DNA from: Alicyclobacillus sp. SO9
GTDB lineage: Bacteria; Bacillota; Bacilli; Alicyclobacillales; Alicyclobacillaceae
Reading direction: 5' to 3'
DNA length: 64,000 nucleotides
Assembly (NCBI RefSeq): GCF_016406125.1
Contig: NZ_CP066339.1
Span: forward strand, 496,001 to 560,000
The notes below the pieces were generated by a model, which saw nothing but the letters and a program-made list of their open reading frames with translations, ran no database searches and was not told the DNA's origin. The position numbers were made by a program, and so were the translations under genes. Below are positions 44,341-51,217 of the stretch, piece after piece. Each line of letters opens with the position of its first letter. The first letter of the stretch is position 1.

Positions 44341-44659
44341 CAGTTACAATGTCAACCACAGTGAGCTGACTTATTATTTAGGATTATGAAAGATTATACA
44401 CCCGGGCTGAGATTTCGGTCAAGGTAATGCTCTGAATTCATAAAATATACAAATATTTATGCACAAAACTCACGTAATCAGGTATAAAAAAATTTTTTTA
44501 GGGAACAAGCGAAATCTCCCTTTGCCTTCCGGTCTGATTCATGTTAAGCTATGCTCTGTGTTTGAGACACAACTCCAGCCCACAGGTTAATTCACACGTT
44601 GGAGTTGCAGATTGACACGTGCAAGCTGACAGGAAATCATCTTAGATTGAGACAAACGC
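44341..44659. other. Intergenic region between the proC leader and tRNA-fMet
   Basis: No gene. It has the direct-repeat track GTTACAGTTACGGTTATAG-like near 44320-44350, an AT-rich stretch, and a hairpin CAACTCCA (44569-44577 region) with TGGAGTTG (44600-44607). TTGACA at 44612-44617 is a candidate -35 for the tRNA, with no clear -10. Confidence 0.4.
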
Positions 44660-44735
44660 CGCGGGGTGGAGCAGTTGGCAGCTCGTCGGGCTCATAACCC
44701 GAAGGTCGCAGGTTCAAGTCCTGCCCCCGCAACCA
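44660..44735 (+). tRNA. Initiator tRNA-fMet (CAT)
   Basis: 76 bases with encoded CCA. Full cloverleaf: acceptor CGCGGGG/CCCCGCA, D arm GAGC/GCTC, anticodon loop CTCATAA, T arm GCAGG-TTCAAGT-CCTGC. The C1-A72 mismatch and three consecutive G-C pairs in the anticodon stem identify the initiator rather than the elongator. Confidence 0.96.
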
Positions 44736-45044
44736 GATTAGTCCTCAAATAAGTAAGGTTCTCCTGAAGTTCTTCTGTAAAAGTTTTTCCGAAAGTTCTT
44801 CTGAAAAATTTTCCGAAACAAGTTCTTCTGTGAAGTTCTCCTGGAAATCACGGTTCCTCATAACGAGATGTATTTTAAAATCCACTATTTCCAACACAAC
44901 ATTTGCCAAAGGGCTTATAATACGAAGCAATGATTGAAAATGTGATGAGTGATTGAATGCGTGATGAGTGATGAAAATATGATACGCACGATTATGAACG
45001 CCATTACATAACCCCTCATCTGGATGAAGGAGACCGGCGCACTT

Positions 45045-45929
45045 ATGAATCAGTTATTACTTATTGACGGGAGTTCCATGCTGGTACGTGCCTTTTTTGC
45101 CACCAGCTTTGGTAAGACGCTGCGAACAACCAGCAGTGGAGTTTATACAAACGCTGTATTTGGCTTCCTCAATATGACCCTTGCAGCATTAGAACAATTT
45201 AATCCCACACATCTGCTGGTTGCCTGGGATGTTTCCAGGGATACATTTCGGCGTGAACTCTACCCTGATTACAAGGGTACAAGAGGAGAACTGCCCATTG
45301 AAATGCTGCAGCAATTTGACACGACACAGAACTTGCTCGATTCGGTAGGGATTCATCAGTGTTCCAACAGGCGCTATGAAGCGGATGACTTACTTGGAAC
45401 CGCTGCAAGGCTTGGCAGTTCAGCAGAGATGAAAGTGAATGTTTTGACGGGAGACCGCGATGCATTGCAACTGGTTTCAGAATCAGTTTCTGTTTGTATT
45501 ATGCGCAAGGGGATTTCCGAAATGGATGTCTATACCCCGGCATACCTGCAGTCCACTTGGGGACTTACAGCAGAGCAAATTCCAGACCTGAAAGCGTTAA
45601 TGGGTGACAGCAGCGACAACATTCCTGGTGTACCCGGTGTTGGAGAAAAAACGGCGAAGAAGCTCCTTGCACAGTTTTCAACGCTGGAACAATTGTATGA
45701 CAATGTGCACCAAGTGTCAGGAAAGCTGCGGCAGAAACTTGTTGACAATCGAGACTTGGCGTTTTTAAGCAAGGAACTAGCAACCATTGTTTGTGATGCA
45801 CCCATGGAAAGCAGTGCATTGGATTGGCGTGTCCAGCTCAATTTGGATGACGTGACAACGGCGTTTACGGAATTGGAACTGCACCGATCACTCGGACGAT
45901 GGAAAGAATTTATTGGCGCAACCAGTTAA
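45045..45929 (+). CDS. Stand-alone 5'-3' exonuclease (PolA N-terminal domain-like)
   Basis: 294 residues from ATG 45045, with AAGGAGA upstream. PIN-like N-terminal domain with metal-binding Asp in LLLIDGSSMLVRAFFA, DYKGTRGELP, RRYEADDLLGTAARLG and LTGDRDALQLVSE, followed by the H3TH domain LMGDSSDNIPGVPGVGEKTAKKLLAQFSTLEQLYDNV. It matches YpcP/ExoA-type flap endonucleases, which can remove RNA primers alongside DNA polymerase I. Confidence 0.93.
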   Translation: MNQLLLIDGSSMLVRAFFATSFGKTLRTTSSGVYTNAVFGFLNMTLAALEQFNPTHLLVAWDVSRDTFRRELYPDYKGTRGELPIEMLQQFDTTQNLLDSVGIHQCSNRRYEADDLLGTAARLGSSAEMKVNVLTGDRDALQLVSESVSVCIMRKGISEMDVYTPAYLQSTWGLTAEQIPDLKALMGDSSDNIPGVPGVGEKTAKKLLAQFSTLEQLYDNVHQVSGKLRQKLVDNRDLAFLSKELATIVCDAPMESSALDWRVQLNLDDVTTAFTELELHRSLGRWKEFIGATS

Positions 45930-46029
45930 TCGCTCAGAGGACACGGACCTCCTAACCCTATCTCCTATGTTGTTTTAAATTCCAATGGTTCCAATGGTTC
46001 CTACGGCTGTGACCTGAGTGGGAGACGTT

Positions 46030-46143
46030 TTAATCTCCATCTTGCGGCCGTGTAAAATAAAAGTAGAAAACCACAAGGAAAATGGTGACGGCGAACAACA
46101 GCCAGCGCGGCATTCGGATTGTGGGTGCTTGGTTCAGTGCCAT
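46030..46143 (-). CDS. Small membrane protein of 37 residues
   Basis: ATG at 46143 with SD AAGGGGGA five to eight bases upstream. The product begins MALNQAPTIRMPRWLL, has one transmembrane segment (LLFAVTIFLVVFYFYF) and ends TRPQDGD. It starts 12 bp after the stop of the 162-residue membrane protein on the same strand, so the two are probably co-translated and may interact. No family recognised. Confidence 0.7.
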   Translation of the reverse strand: MALNQAPTIRMPRWLLFAVTIFLVVFYFYFTRPQDGD

Positions 46144-46155
46144 CGCGGTTCCCCC

Positions 46156-46644
46156 TTATGGCTCAAGTCCGTTCTCTTTTGCAGTGAATTGGGACAGAGG
46201 CTTAAGAACAAAATCGTCCACCACTGTTTGTCGAAGTGCCCGATAGAAATCTTTGCGGCCTTCTGCAGCACGGGCGTGTTCTTGAGTTTCCGAATGACTT
46301 GGGATTGGGACGCCGTCTCCTAATGGAGCTCCTGTCACGACAATATATAGACTCCTTGGCCCCACAAAGGGTCCAATGACTCGCAATTCTCCAATGATGA
46401 GTAGTAGAGCTACAAGAATATCCATTCCATCAATGATAGCGTTCGCTGTTTTGGATGTGCCAGAAAGACGAATTCCGCCGAGGATGGGGCCAGACAAACT
46501 CAATGACAGTCCGCTGGCAAATGCGAATACGCCAGTGGTCGTGATTTGTCCCGTTAGCAGCAAGATTGCCGTGGCGTAATCGATTCCTTGATAAATGCCG
46601 GAAAGAACTGGAGCGCGATTTGGTTTGCCCGCACTCGTGCTCAT
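46156..46644 (-). CDS. Uncharacterised membrane protein
   Basis: 162 residues, ATG start with GGGGGAT upstream. Two or three hydrophobic segments (YATAILLLTGQITTTGVFAFASGLSLSLSG, MDILVALLLIIGELRVIG) followed by a soluble C-terminus of about 60 residues rich in charged residues. I do not recognise the family. Operon partner is the 37-residue protein directly downstream. Confidence 0.7.
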   Translation of the reverse strand: MSTSAGKPNRAPVLSGIYQGIDYATAILLLTGQITTTGVFAFASGLSLSLSGPILGGIRLSGTSKTANAIIDGMDILVALLLIIGELRVIGPFVGPRSLYIVVTGAPLGDGVPIPSHSETQEHARAAEGRKDFYRALRQTVVDDFVLKPLSQFTAKENGLEP

Positions 46645-46739
46645 GTAGAATCCCCCATTCGTGGACGTTTCCTCTTACAATATGCAAGCGAAATAAGGGG
46701 AGGATGGGTTAGCGCAGCAGGCACTTGGGAAGTGTTTGT

Positions 46740-47030
46740 TCAATCTAACGGACGTTCGAATACAACCTGTTGGCCTTCACGGTTGATATGACATACAATC
46801 AGTTTCATGTCATTATTGGCCCAAACAGGGTGTCCTGCCAATACAGTTCCATCCGGCATGATGGACGCAGTCCAGCCCCTCGGCAGAGTATCGTCAATTT
46901 GTTCCAGGATAGAATCATCCGCAGCTGTTCCTGTCATCTTCGGCAGAAAGCCTTCAGCGTAGGCATACCAAATGTCGCGCATCACCCCGGCAGCCTCCTG
47001 CAAATGAATTTCTCCCATCAAATTTTGCAT
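46740..47030 (-). CDS. Hypothetical protein
   Basis: 96 residues, ATG start with GAAGGGAG about eleven bases upstream. Soluble, mildly acidic, with LQEAAGVMRDIWYAYAEGFLPKM and WTASIMPDGTVLAGHPVWANNDMKLIVCHI. No recognised motif. Same direction as the 46156-46644 gene, 95 bp upstream of it. Confidence 0.6.
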   Translation of the reverse strand: MQNLMGEIHLQEAAGVMRDIWYAYAEGFLPKMTGTAADDSILEQIDDTLPRGWTASIMPDGTVLAGHPVWANNDMKLIVCHINREGQQVVFERPLD

Positions 47031-47164
47031 GTGTGTCCGCTCCCTTCGTCATAGGTATATGCACATTCTTGACGAGTTAGATCCAAATCAACCCTGGACG
47101 CGAGAAATTCATTGAATCATCCACCCGTTTTTCTCCCTAAAAGCATTTACTGTACAAAGGGGGT

Positions 47165-47536
47165 ATGGGGGATATGGACATGCATGTATTCGATCCCGTT
47201 ATTTCACAAGTCCTCACAAATCTCATTCAACTTGCAGCCATGTTGGTATTTGCAGGTCTCGCAACCCTGTGGAAAACAGTCCGGCATTATTTAAAGGCCC
47301 ATCTCAGTGCCAAACAAATTCAAGTGCTTCAGTTCCTTGGTCAGGAAGCATACTCATTAATCGAATCGCAATACAAAACTCTAGGTGGGGCTGCCAAACT
47401 AGATAAGGCACTCCTGTATGTAGAGGAACAGGCGAAAATTCACAAAATACCGTTTCAGGCTGATGCGGCACGGGCTGCAATTGAACAAGGGTGGATGACA
47501 ATGGAGGGTCAATATAAGAAACGGGTATCTAATTAG
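47165..47536 (+). CDS. Phage holin LLH-family protein
   Basis: About 123 residues; ATGs at 47165, 47174 and 47180 are all possible because AGGGGG occurs twice. One transmembrane helix near the N-terminus (LTNLIQLAAMLVFAGLATLW) followed by an amphipathic helical domain AKQIQVLQFLGQEAYSLIESQYKTLGGAAKLDKALLYVEEQAKIHKIPFQADAARAAIEQ. This is the layout of LL-H type phage holins (Phage_holin_6_1). There are no other phage genes here, so it may be a domesticated remnant. Confidence 0.78.
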   Translation: MGDMDMHVFDPVISQVLTNLIQLAAMLVFAGLATLWKTVRHYLKAHLSAKQIQVLQFLGQEAYSLIESQYKTLGGAAKLDKALLYVEEQAKIHKIPFQADAARAAIEQGWMTMEGQYKKRVSN

Positions 47537-47736
47537 CTGGAGTAACAAATATTGGATGAGTGCAGAAGGGGAAATCCGGGAGGAAGAAAACCGCCCCGTC
47601 TCGAAGTGGTGTAAGGCAGAGTTAGTTCGAGAAGCAGAGTTCAGAACGCTTTTAAGAACACTTCAAGGAGTAGATATCAGGAAAGACCAAGGTTTGTGCG
47701 GAAAAAGCGGAGTTTGGCTTCTGAGGGGGAGCAATC

Positions 47737-48015
47737 GTGTTGTTTGATGTAGGAAAAGTCAAGTGGTCAAGAGAGGTTTTGGTTCATCCTGGAATCACAC
47801 AGCAGGACCTTATACATGCGTTTGAGCGGTACATTGTTGGTGATTGGGGCGCAGTGACTGCCGAACAGAGTCTAAGCAATGACGTGTCCTTGACCAGCGG
47901 CGGAAGTACAGTGGCCAAGTACGAGTCGCAGTCAGGAGTTGCGTTTTACTTCTGTACGGAAGCTGAAGGTACAAAAGTAATGCTGGAGCCCATTTTGTCG
48001 GTGTTTCGACCGTAA
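47737..48015 (+). CDS. Hypothetical protein
   Basis: 92 residues, GTG start with SD GAGGGGGAG six bases upstream. Soluble alpha/beta-looking sequence: VKWSREVLVHPGITQQDLIHAFERYIVGDWGAVTAEQSLSND and GVAFYFCTEAEGTKVMLEPILSVF. No family recognised. It follows the holin-like gene by 200 bp. Confidence 0.62.
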   Translation: MLFDVGKVKWSREVLVHPGITQQDLIHAFERYIVGDWGAVTAEQSLSNDVSLTSGGSTVAKYESQSGVAFYFCTEAEGTKVMLEPILSVFRP

Positions 48016-48091
48016 CAGGGCGAGTGTCCCGTCATTGAGATTCCTCCTGTCATAGTGTGGAGTATGCCATAATGAAAAGGAGGAATTCTCA

Positions 48092-48223
48092 ATGTATGGC
48101 GTATTTGGCGGATATACACGTTGGGCGGTAGTGTTTTTGATTATCTTTGTCCTGTTCTTCCTGCTTGTTCCAGGATATGGTGGTGCAGCCGCGGGTGCAG
48201 CGGGTGCCGGAGTAGCATATTAA
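48092..48223 (+). CDS. YjcZ-like 43-residue sporulation-type membrane peptide
   Basis: ATG start with a strong SD AAAGGAGG. The product begins MYGVFGGYTRWAVVF, has one transmembrane segment (VVFLIIFVLFFLLVPGYG) and a Gly/Ala tail ending GAGVAY. Aromatic/Gly N-terminus plus a single hydrophobic segment is the pattern of YjcZ/SscA-type small spore proteins. It is followed by its own terminator. Confidence 0.8.
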   Translation: MYGVFGGYTRWAVVFLIIFVLFFLLVPGYGGAAAGAAGAGVAY

Positions 48224-48261
48224 AGAAGCTGACGAACACATGTGAATACCGCATAGCAATC

Positions 48262-48295
48262 GGGGCACACCTCAGGTGTGCCCTGTTTTAGTTTT
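48262..48295 (+). terminator. Rho-independent terminator
   Basis: GGGCACACCT (48263-48272) pairs with AGGTGTGCCC (48274-48283), followed by TGTTTTAGTTTT. It closes the 43-residue peptide gene. Confidence 0.85.
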
Positions 48296-48454
48296 AGAAT
48301 TTGTTCATATTATTTTCATAAACGATTTCTATCAATAATCTTGCTGTACAAACGAAGCTGTTATTCTATAATGTGTATCAAAGACATAACTTTAATCGCA
48401 GAATGAGATAATAGTTCTGTGACTAAACCATTTAGCAAGGAGGTGACGTTTGAG

Positions 48455-49360
48455 GTGGAATTGCGTCAACTAATTTATTTTCGCACGGTGGCTCAGATGC
48501 AACACGTGACCCGTGCCTCTGAACACCTGATGGTGGCGCAATCTGCAATCAGCCGTCAAATCCAGTTGCTCGAACAGGAACTCGGGGCTCCTTTGTTTTT
48601 CAGGGAAGGCAAACGCATTCGGCTGTCTCCTTTAGGTACAAGGTTTCTCCCGCACGCAGAGCGGATTTTGAGAAACATCGAACAGGCCAAGGCCGAAACA
48701 CAGAGTTTTCGCAACCCGCACGCAGGAACCATTCATTTGGGCTTTCCACACAGTGTGGGCGTTTATTATGTTCCACGACTGATTGCCGCATTTCAACAGG
48801 AGTTTCCGGAAGTGTCGTTTGATTTGGTCCAGGCCCGTGTAAGTGCGCTCTTGTCACAACTGCGGGACGGTGATTTGGAACTGGCCATTGTTACACCATG
48901 GGATACATCCGTTCTTGCAGAACGATATCCAGGCAGGTTTTTGACAGAAGAGCCCCTTTTCATTGTGTTGCCGGAACAGCACCCCTTGTGTCAGCGCAAA
49001 GAAATTCACTTGTCAGAGTTACGGGATGAACCGTTTGTAGTGTTTAAAGAGGGATACACTTTACGTAAGATGGTGTGGGACGCATGCATTGAAGCGGGCT
49101 TCGTCCCAAGAATTGCTTTTGAGGCTGAGGAGACGGACACAATCCGGGCTTTTGTCCAGGCAGGTCTCGGCATCAGCGTGCTGCCTCCGTCAGAGACGGC
49201 TGGAGCACTGGGTATCCGTGAGGTAGCCATCAGCAATCCGCCGCTTCAGCGGGCGATTGGTATGGCATGGTGGCAGGATTCCGCTTTGTCAGCAGCGGCA
49301 AAGGAATTTGTAAGTTTTGCTTCAAAGTCTGTCCCTGTTTTCAACAAACGAGTAGAATAG
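48455..49360 (+). CDS. LysR-family transcriptional regulator
   Basis: 301 residues from GTG 48455, set by AAGGAGGTGA eight bases upstream and by the usual LysR start (M)ELRQLIYF. N-terminal winged HTH (FRTVAQMQHVTRASEHLMVAQSAISRQIQLLEQELGAPLFFREGKRIRLSPLG), then a periplasmic-binding-like effector domain (GTIHLGFPHSVGVYYVPRLIAAFQQEFPEVSFDLVQ). Effector unknown. It is 27 bp from the CLC gene in the same direction and may share its transcript. Confidence 0.92.
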   Translation: MELRQLIYFRTVAQMQHVTRASEHLMVAQSAISRQIQLLEQELGAPLFFREGKRIRLSPLGTRFLPHAERILRNIEQAKAETQSFRNPHAGTIHLGFPHSVGVYYVPRLIAAFQQEFPEVSFDLVQARVSALLSQLRDGDLELAIVTPWDTSVLAERYPGRFLTEEPLFIVLPEQHPLCQRKEIHLSELRDEPFVVFKEGYTLRKMVWDACIEAGFVPRIAFEAEETDTIRAFVQAGLGISVLPPSETAGALGIREVAISNPPLQRAIGMAWWQDSALSAAAKEFVSFASKSVPVFNKRVE

Positions 49361-49387
49361 GGACGGTATTGGAATAACAAACATAGG

Positions 49388-51187
49388 GTGGGGAAGAAAT
49401 TGCACGTAGTGAATGAAGTAGGACAAGACCAAGCAGCATTCTTTTCAGCACAAGTAACCGCTGAAAAGAGGAAGTGGTATCAACCGCGTCTAGGCTTCCA
49501 TGCATGGTTGAAGAAATTTCTGCCCGAGCCTATTATTTTGTTGTTATATGCACTTCTTGTCGGTATTATTGGCGGCTTTGGCGCAGTCGGATTTCGTCGT
49601 TTAATTGCGCTGTTCAAATCGCTTTTCTTTACAGATGTAAAAGGTGCATTTGCGCCTTTAGGACACTTCGACGTGTTTTTATTACCTGTAATCGGGCTGT
49701 TTATTGTCAGTTTTATGGTGCAGTACTTGGCGCCTGAGGCCAAAGGACACGGTGTGCCGGAGGTCATGGCGGCAATTGCTGAAGAAGGAAGTATTATTCG
49801 TCCGCGTGTAGTTGTCATAAAAGCTGTATCTTCCGCACTTTGTATCGGATCTGGTGGTTCAGTCGGTCGTGAAGGCCCGATTGTTCAAATCGGATCCGCT
49901 TTTGGTTCATCCCTTGGAGCTTATCTGGGGTTGCCTGAACGCTACCTGCGTTTGCTCGTCGGGTGTGGCGCTGGGGCTGGTATTGCGGCCACGTTTAATG
50001 CACCAATCGGCGGAGTGATGTTTGCCACAGAGGTTATTCTCAACAGCTTCACACTTCAGAATTTTACCGCTGTGGTGATTTCCTGTGTAGCGGCTGCAGG
50101 AATTGGACGTATTTTCTTTGGAAATCATGCTACATTGACTGCAACCGTTCCGGTTTCATCGCCCCATTTTTCTTACTACTTCATCTACATTCTGGTTGGT
50201 TTGCTTGCTGGACTGTGGGGCTTCGTATACATTCGGGTTCTCTATAAAATCGAGGACTGGTTCAATGCGATTCCGTGGCCCTTTTGGAGTAAGGCAATTC
50301 TTGGCGGCGTCATTGTGGGCGGTATTGGCGTGGCATTTCCGCAGGTGTTCGGCGTTGGCTATACTTGGGTCAATGCTGCCATTTCCAATCACATTGGGCT
50401 GACTATGATGTTTGTACTGCTGATTCTCAAACTATTGGTGACATCTGTAACCATCGGGGCCGGCGGCTCAGGCGGAGTTTTCTCACCTGGACTGTACCAA
50501 GGCTCGATGCTTGGCGGCGTGATTGGTCTGCTCGTCGTGCAGATTTTTCCGCACAGCGGTCTTAATCCAGGCATGTTAGCTGCCATTGCGATGGCTGGCG
50601 TATTTGCAGGCAGTGCTCACGCACCGGTCACCTCCATTATTATGTTGTTTGAAATGACAGGTGACTACAAAATCATTCTTCCAATTATGATTGTGTCTGT
50701 CCTGGCTGCGACGGTCACAACGACCATGTCCAAGGAAACAATTTACACTCTAAAACTGGTTCGTCGAGGCCTTGACTTCTATCGCCTGCGACAACCTGAT
50801 AGAATGAAGGCAATCACCGTTGGAGACGCTTTGGCGACAGAGCATTTAGCCCTTGATGCGAATTTGACTGTCCGTCAGGCGTGGAAACGGTTTGCGGAAA
50901 CCAACGCGTGGTTTGCCCATGTACGCGACGAAAAAGGTGTCGTAATGGGGTCTGTTGCCCGTGCACAAGTGCTTGAAACCATGAACCAGACAGATGGTCA
51001 GGATACCATTAAAATGGAAGAGCTTTTGCCAAAGACGATTCATCGCATCGATGAGCAGGCCACTCTCGCAGAGGCGTTGGATAAAATGCACACCTTGGAT
51101 GTGACCTACTTGCTGGTTGTCCGCAAACAAAATCCAATCGGCGTGATAGGCAGCTCAGATATCATTCACGCTTATAAGGAAGAATAG
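49388..51187 (+). CDS. CLC-family chloride channel/antiporter with CBS domains
   Basis: Up to 599 residues; GTG 49388 lacks a clear SD and TTG 49400 with GGTGGGG upstream is equally possible. CLC signatures: KAVSSALCIGSGGSVGREGPIVQIGSAFG with the gating Glu162, and GAGGSGGVFSPGLYQGSMLGG. About ten membrane segments up to residue 450, then two CBS domains (about 475-599) that may bind adenine nucleotides. It should move Cl-, possibly coupled to H+, which would help pH homeostasis. The next gene follows directly. Confidence 0.94.
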   Translation: MGKKLHVVNEVGQDQAAFFSAQVTAEKRKWYQPRLGFHAWLKKFLPEPIILLLYALLVGIIGGFGAVGFRRLIALFKSLFFTDVKGAFAPLGHFDVFLLPVIGLFIVSFMVQYLAPEAKGHGVPEVMAAIAEEGSIIRPRVVVIKAVSSALCIGSGGSVGREGPIVQIGSAFGSSLGAYLGLPERYLRLLVGCGAGAGIAATFNAPIGGVMFATEVILNSFTLQNFTAVVISCVAAAGIGRIFFGNHATLTATVPVSSPHFSYYFIYILVGLLAGLWGFVYIRVLYKIEDWFNAIPWPFWSKAILGGVIVGGIGVAFPQVFGVGYTWVNAAISNHIGLTMMFVLLILKLLVTSVTIGAGGSGGVFSPGLYQGSMLGGVIGLLVVQIFPHSGLNPGMLAAIAMAGVFAGSAHAPVTSIIMLFEMTGDYKIILPIMIVSVLAATVTTTMSKETIYTLKLVRRGLDFYRLRQPDRMKAITVGDALATEHLALDANLTVRQAWKRFAETNAWFAHVRDEKGVVMGSVARAQVLETMNQTDGQDTIKMEELLPKTIHRIDEQATLAEALDKMHTLDVTYLLVVRKQNPIGVIGSSDIIHAYKEE

Positions 51188-51217
51188 TTGCAGAAACCAC
51201 AAGGCAGGAGGAGTTGG

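Noticed and set aside
47556-47747. 63-codon frame between the holin-like gene and the next gene
   Set aside because: No convincing SD, it overlaps the next gene's start, and its composition is not gene-like.
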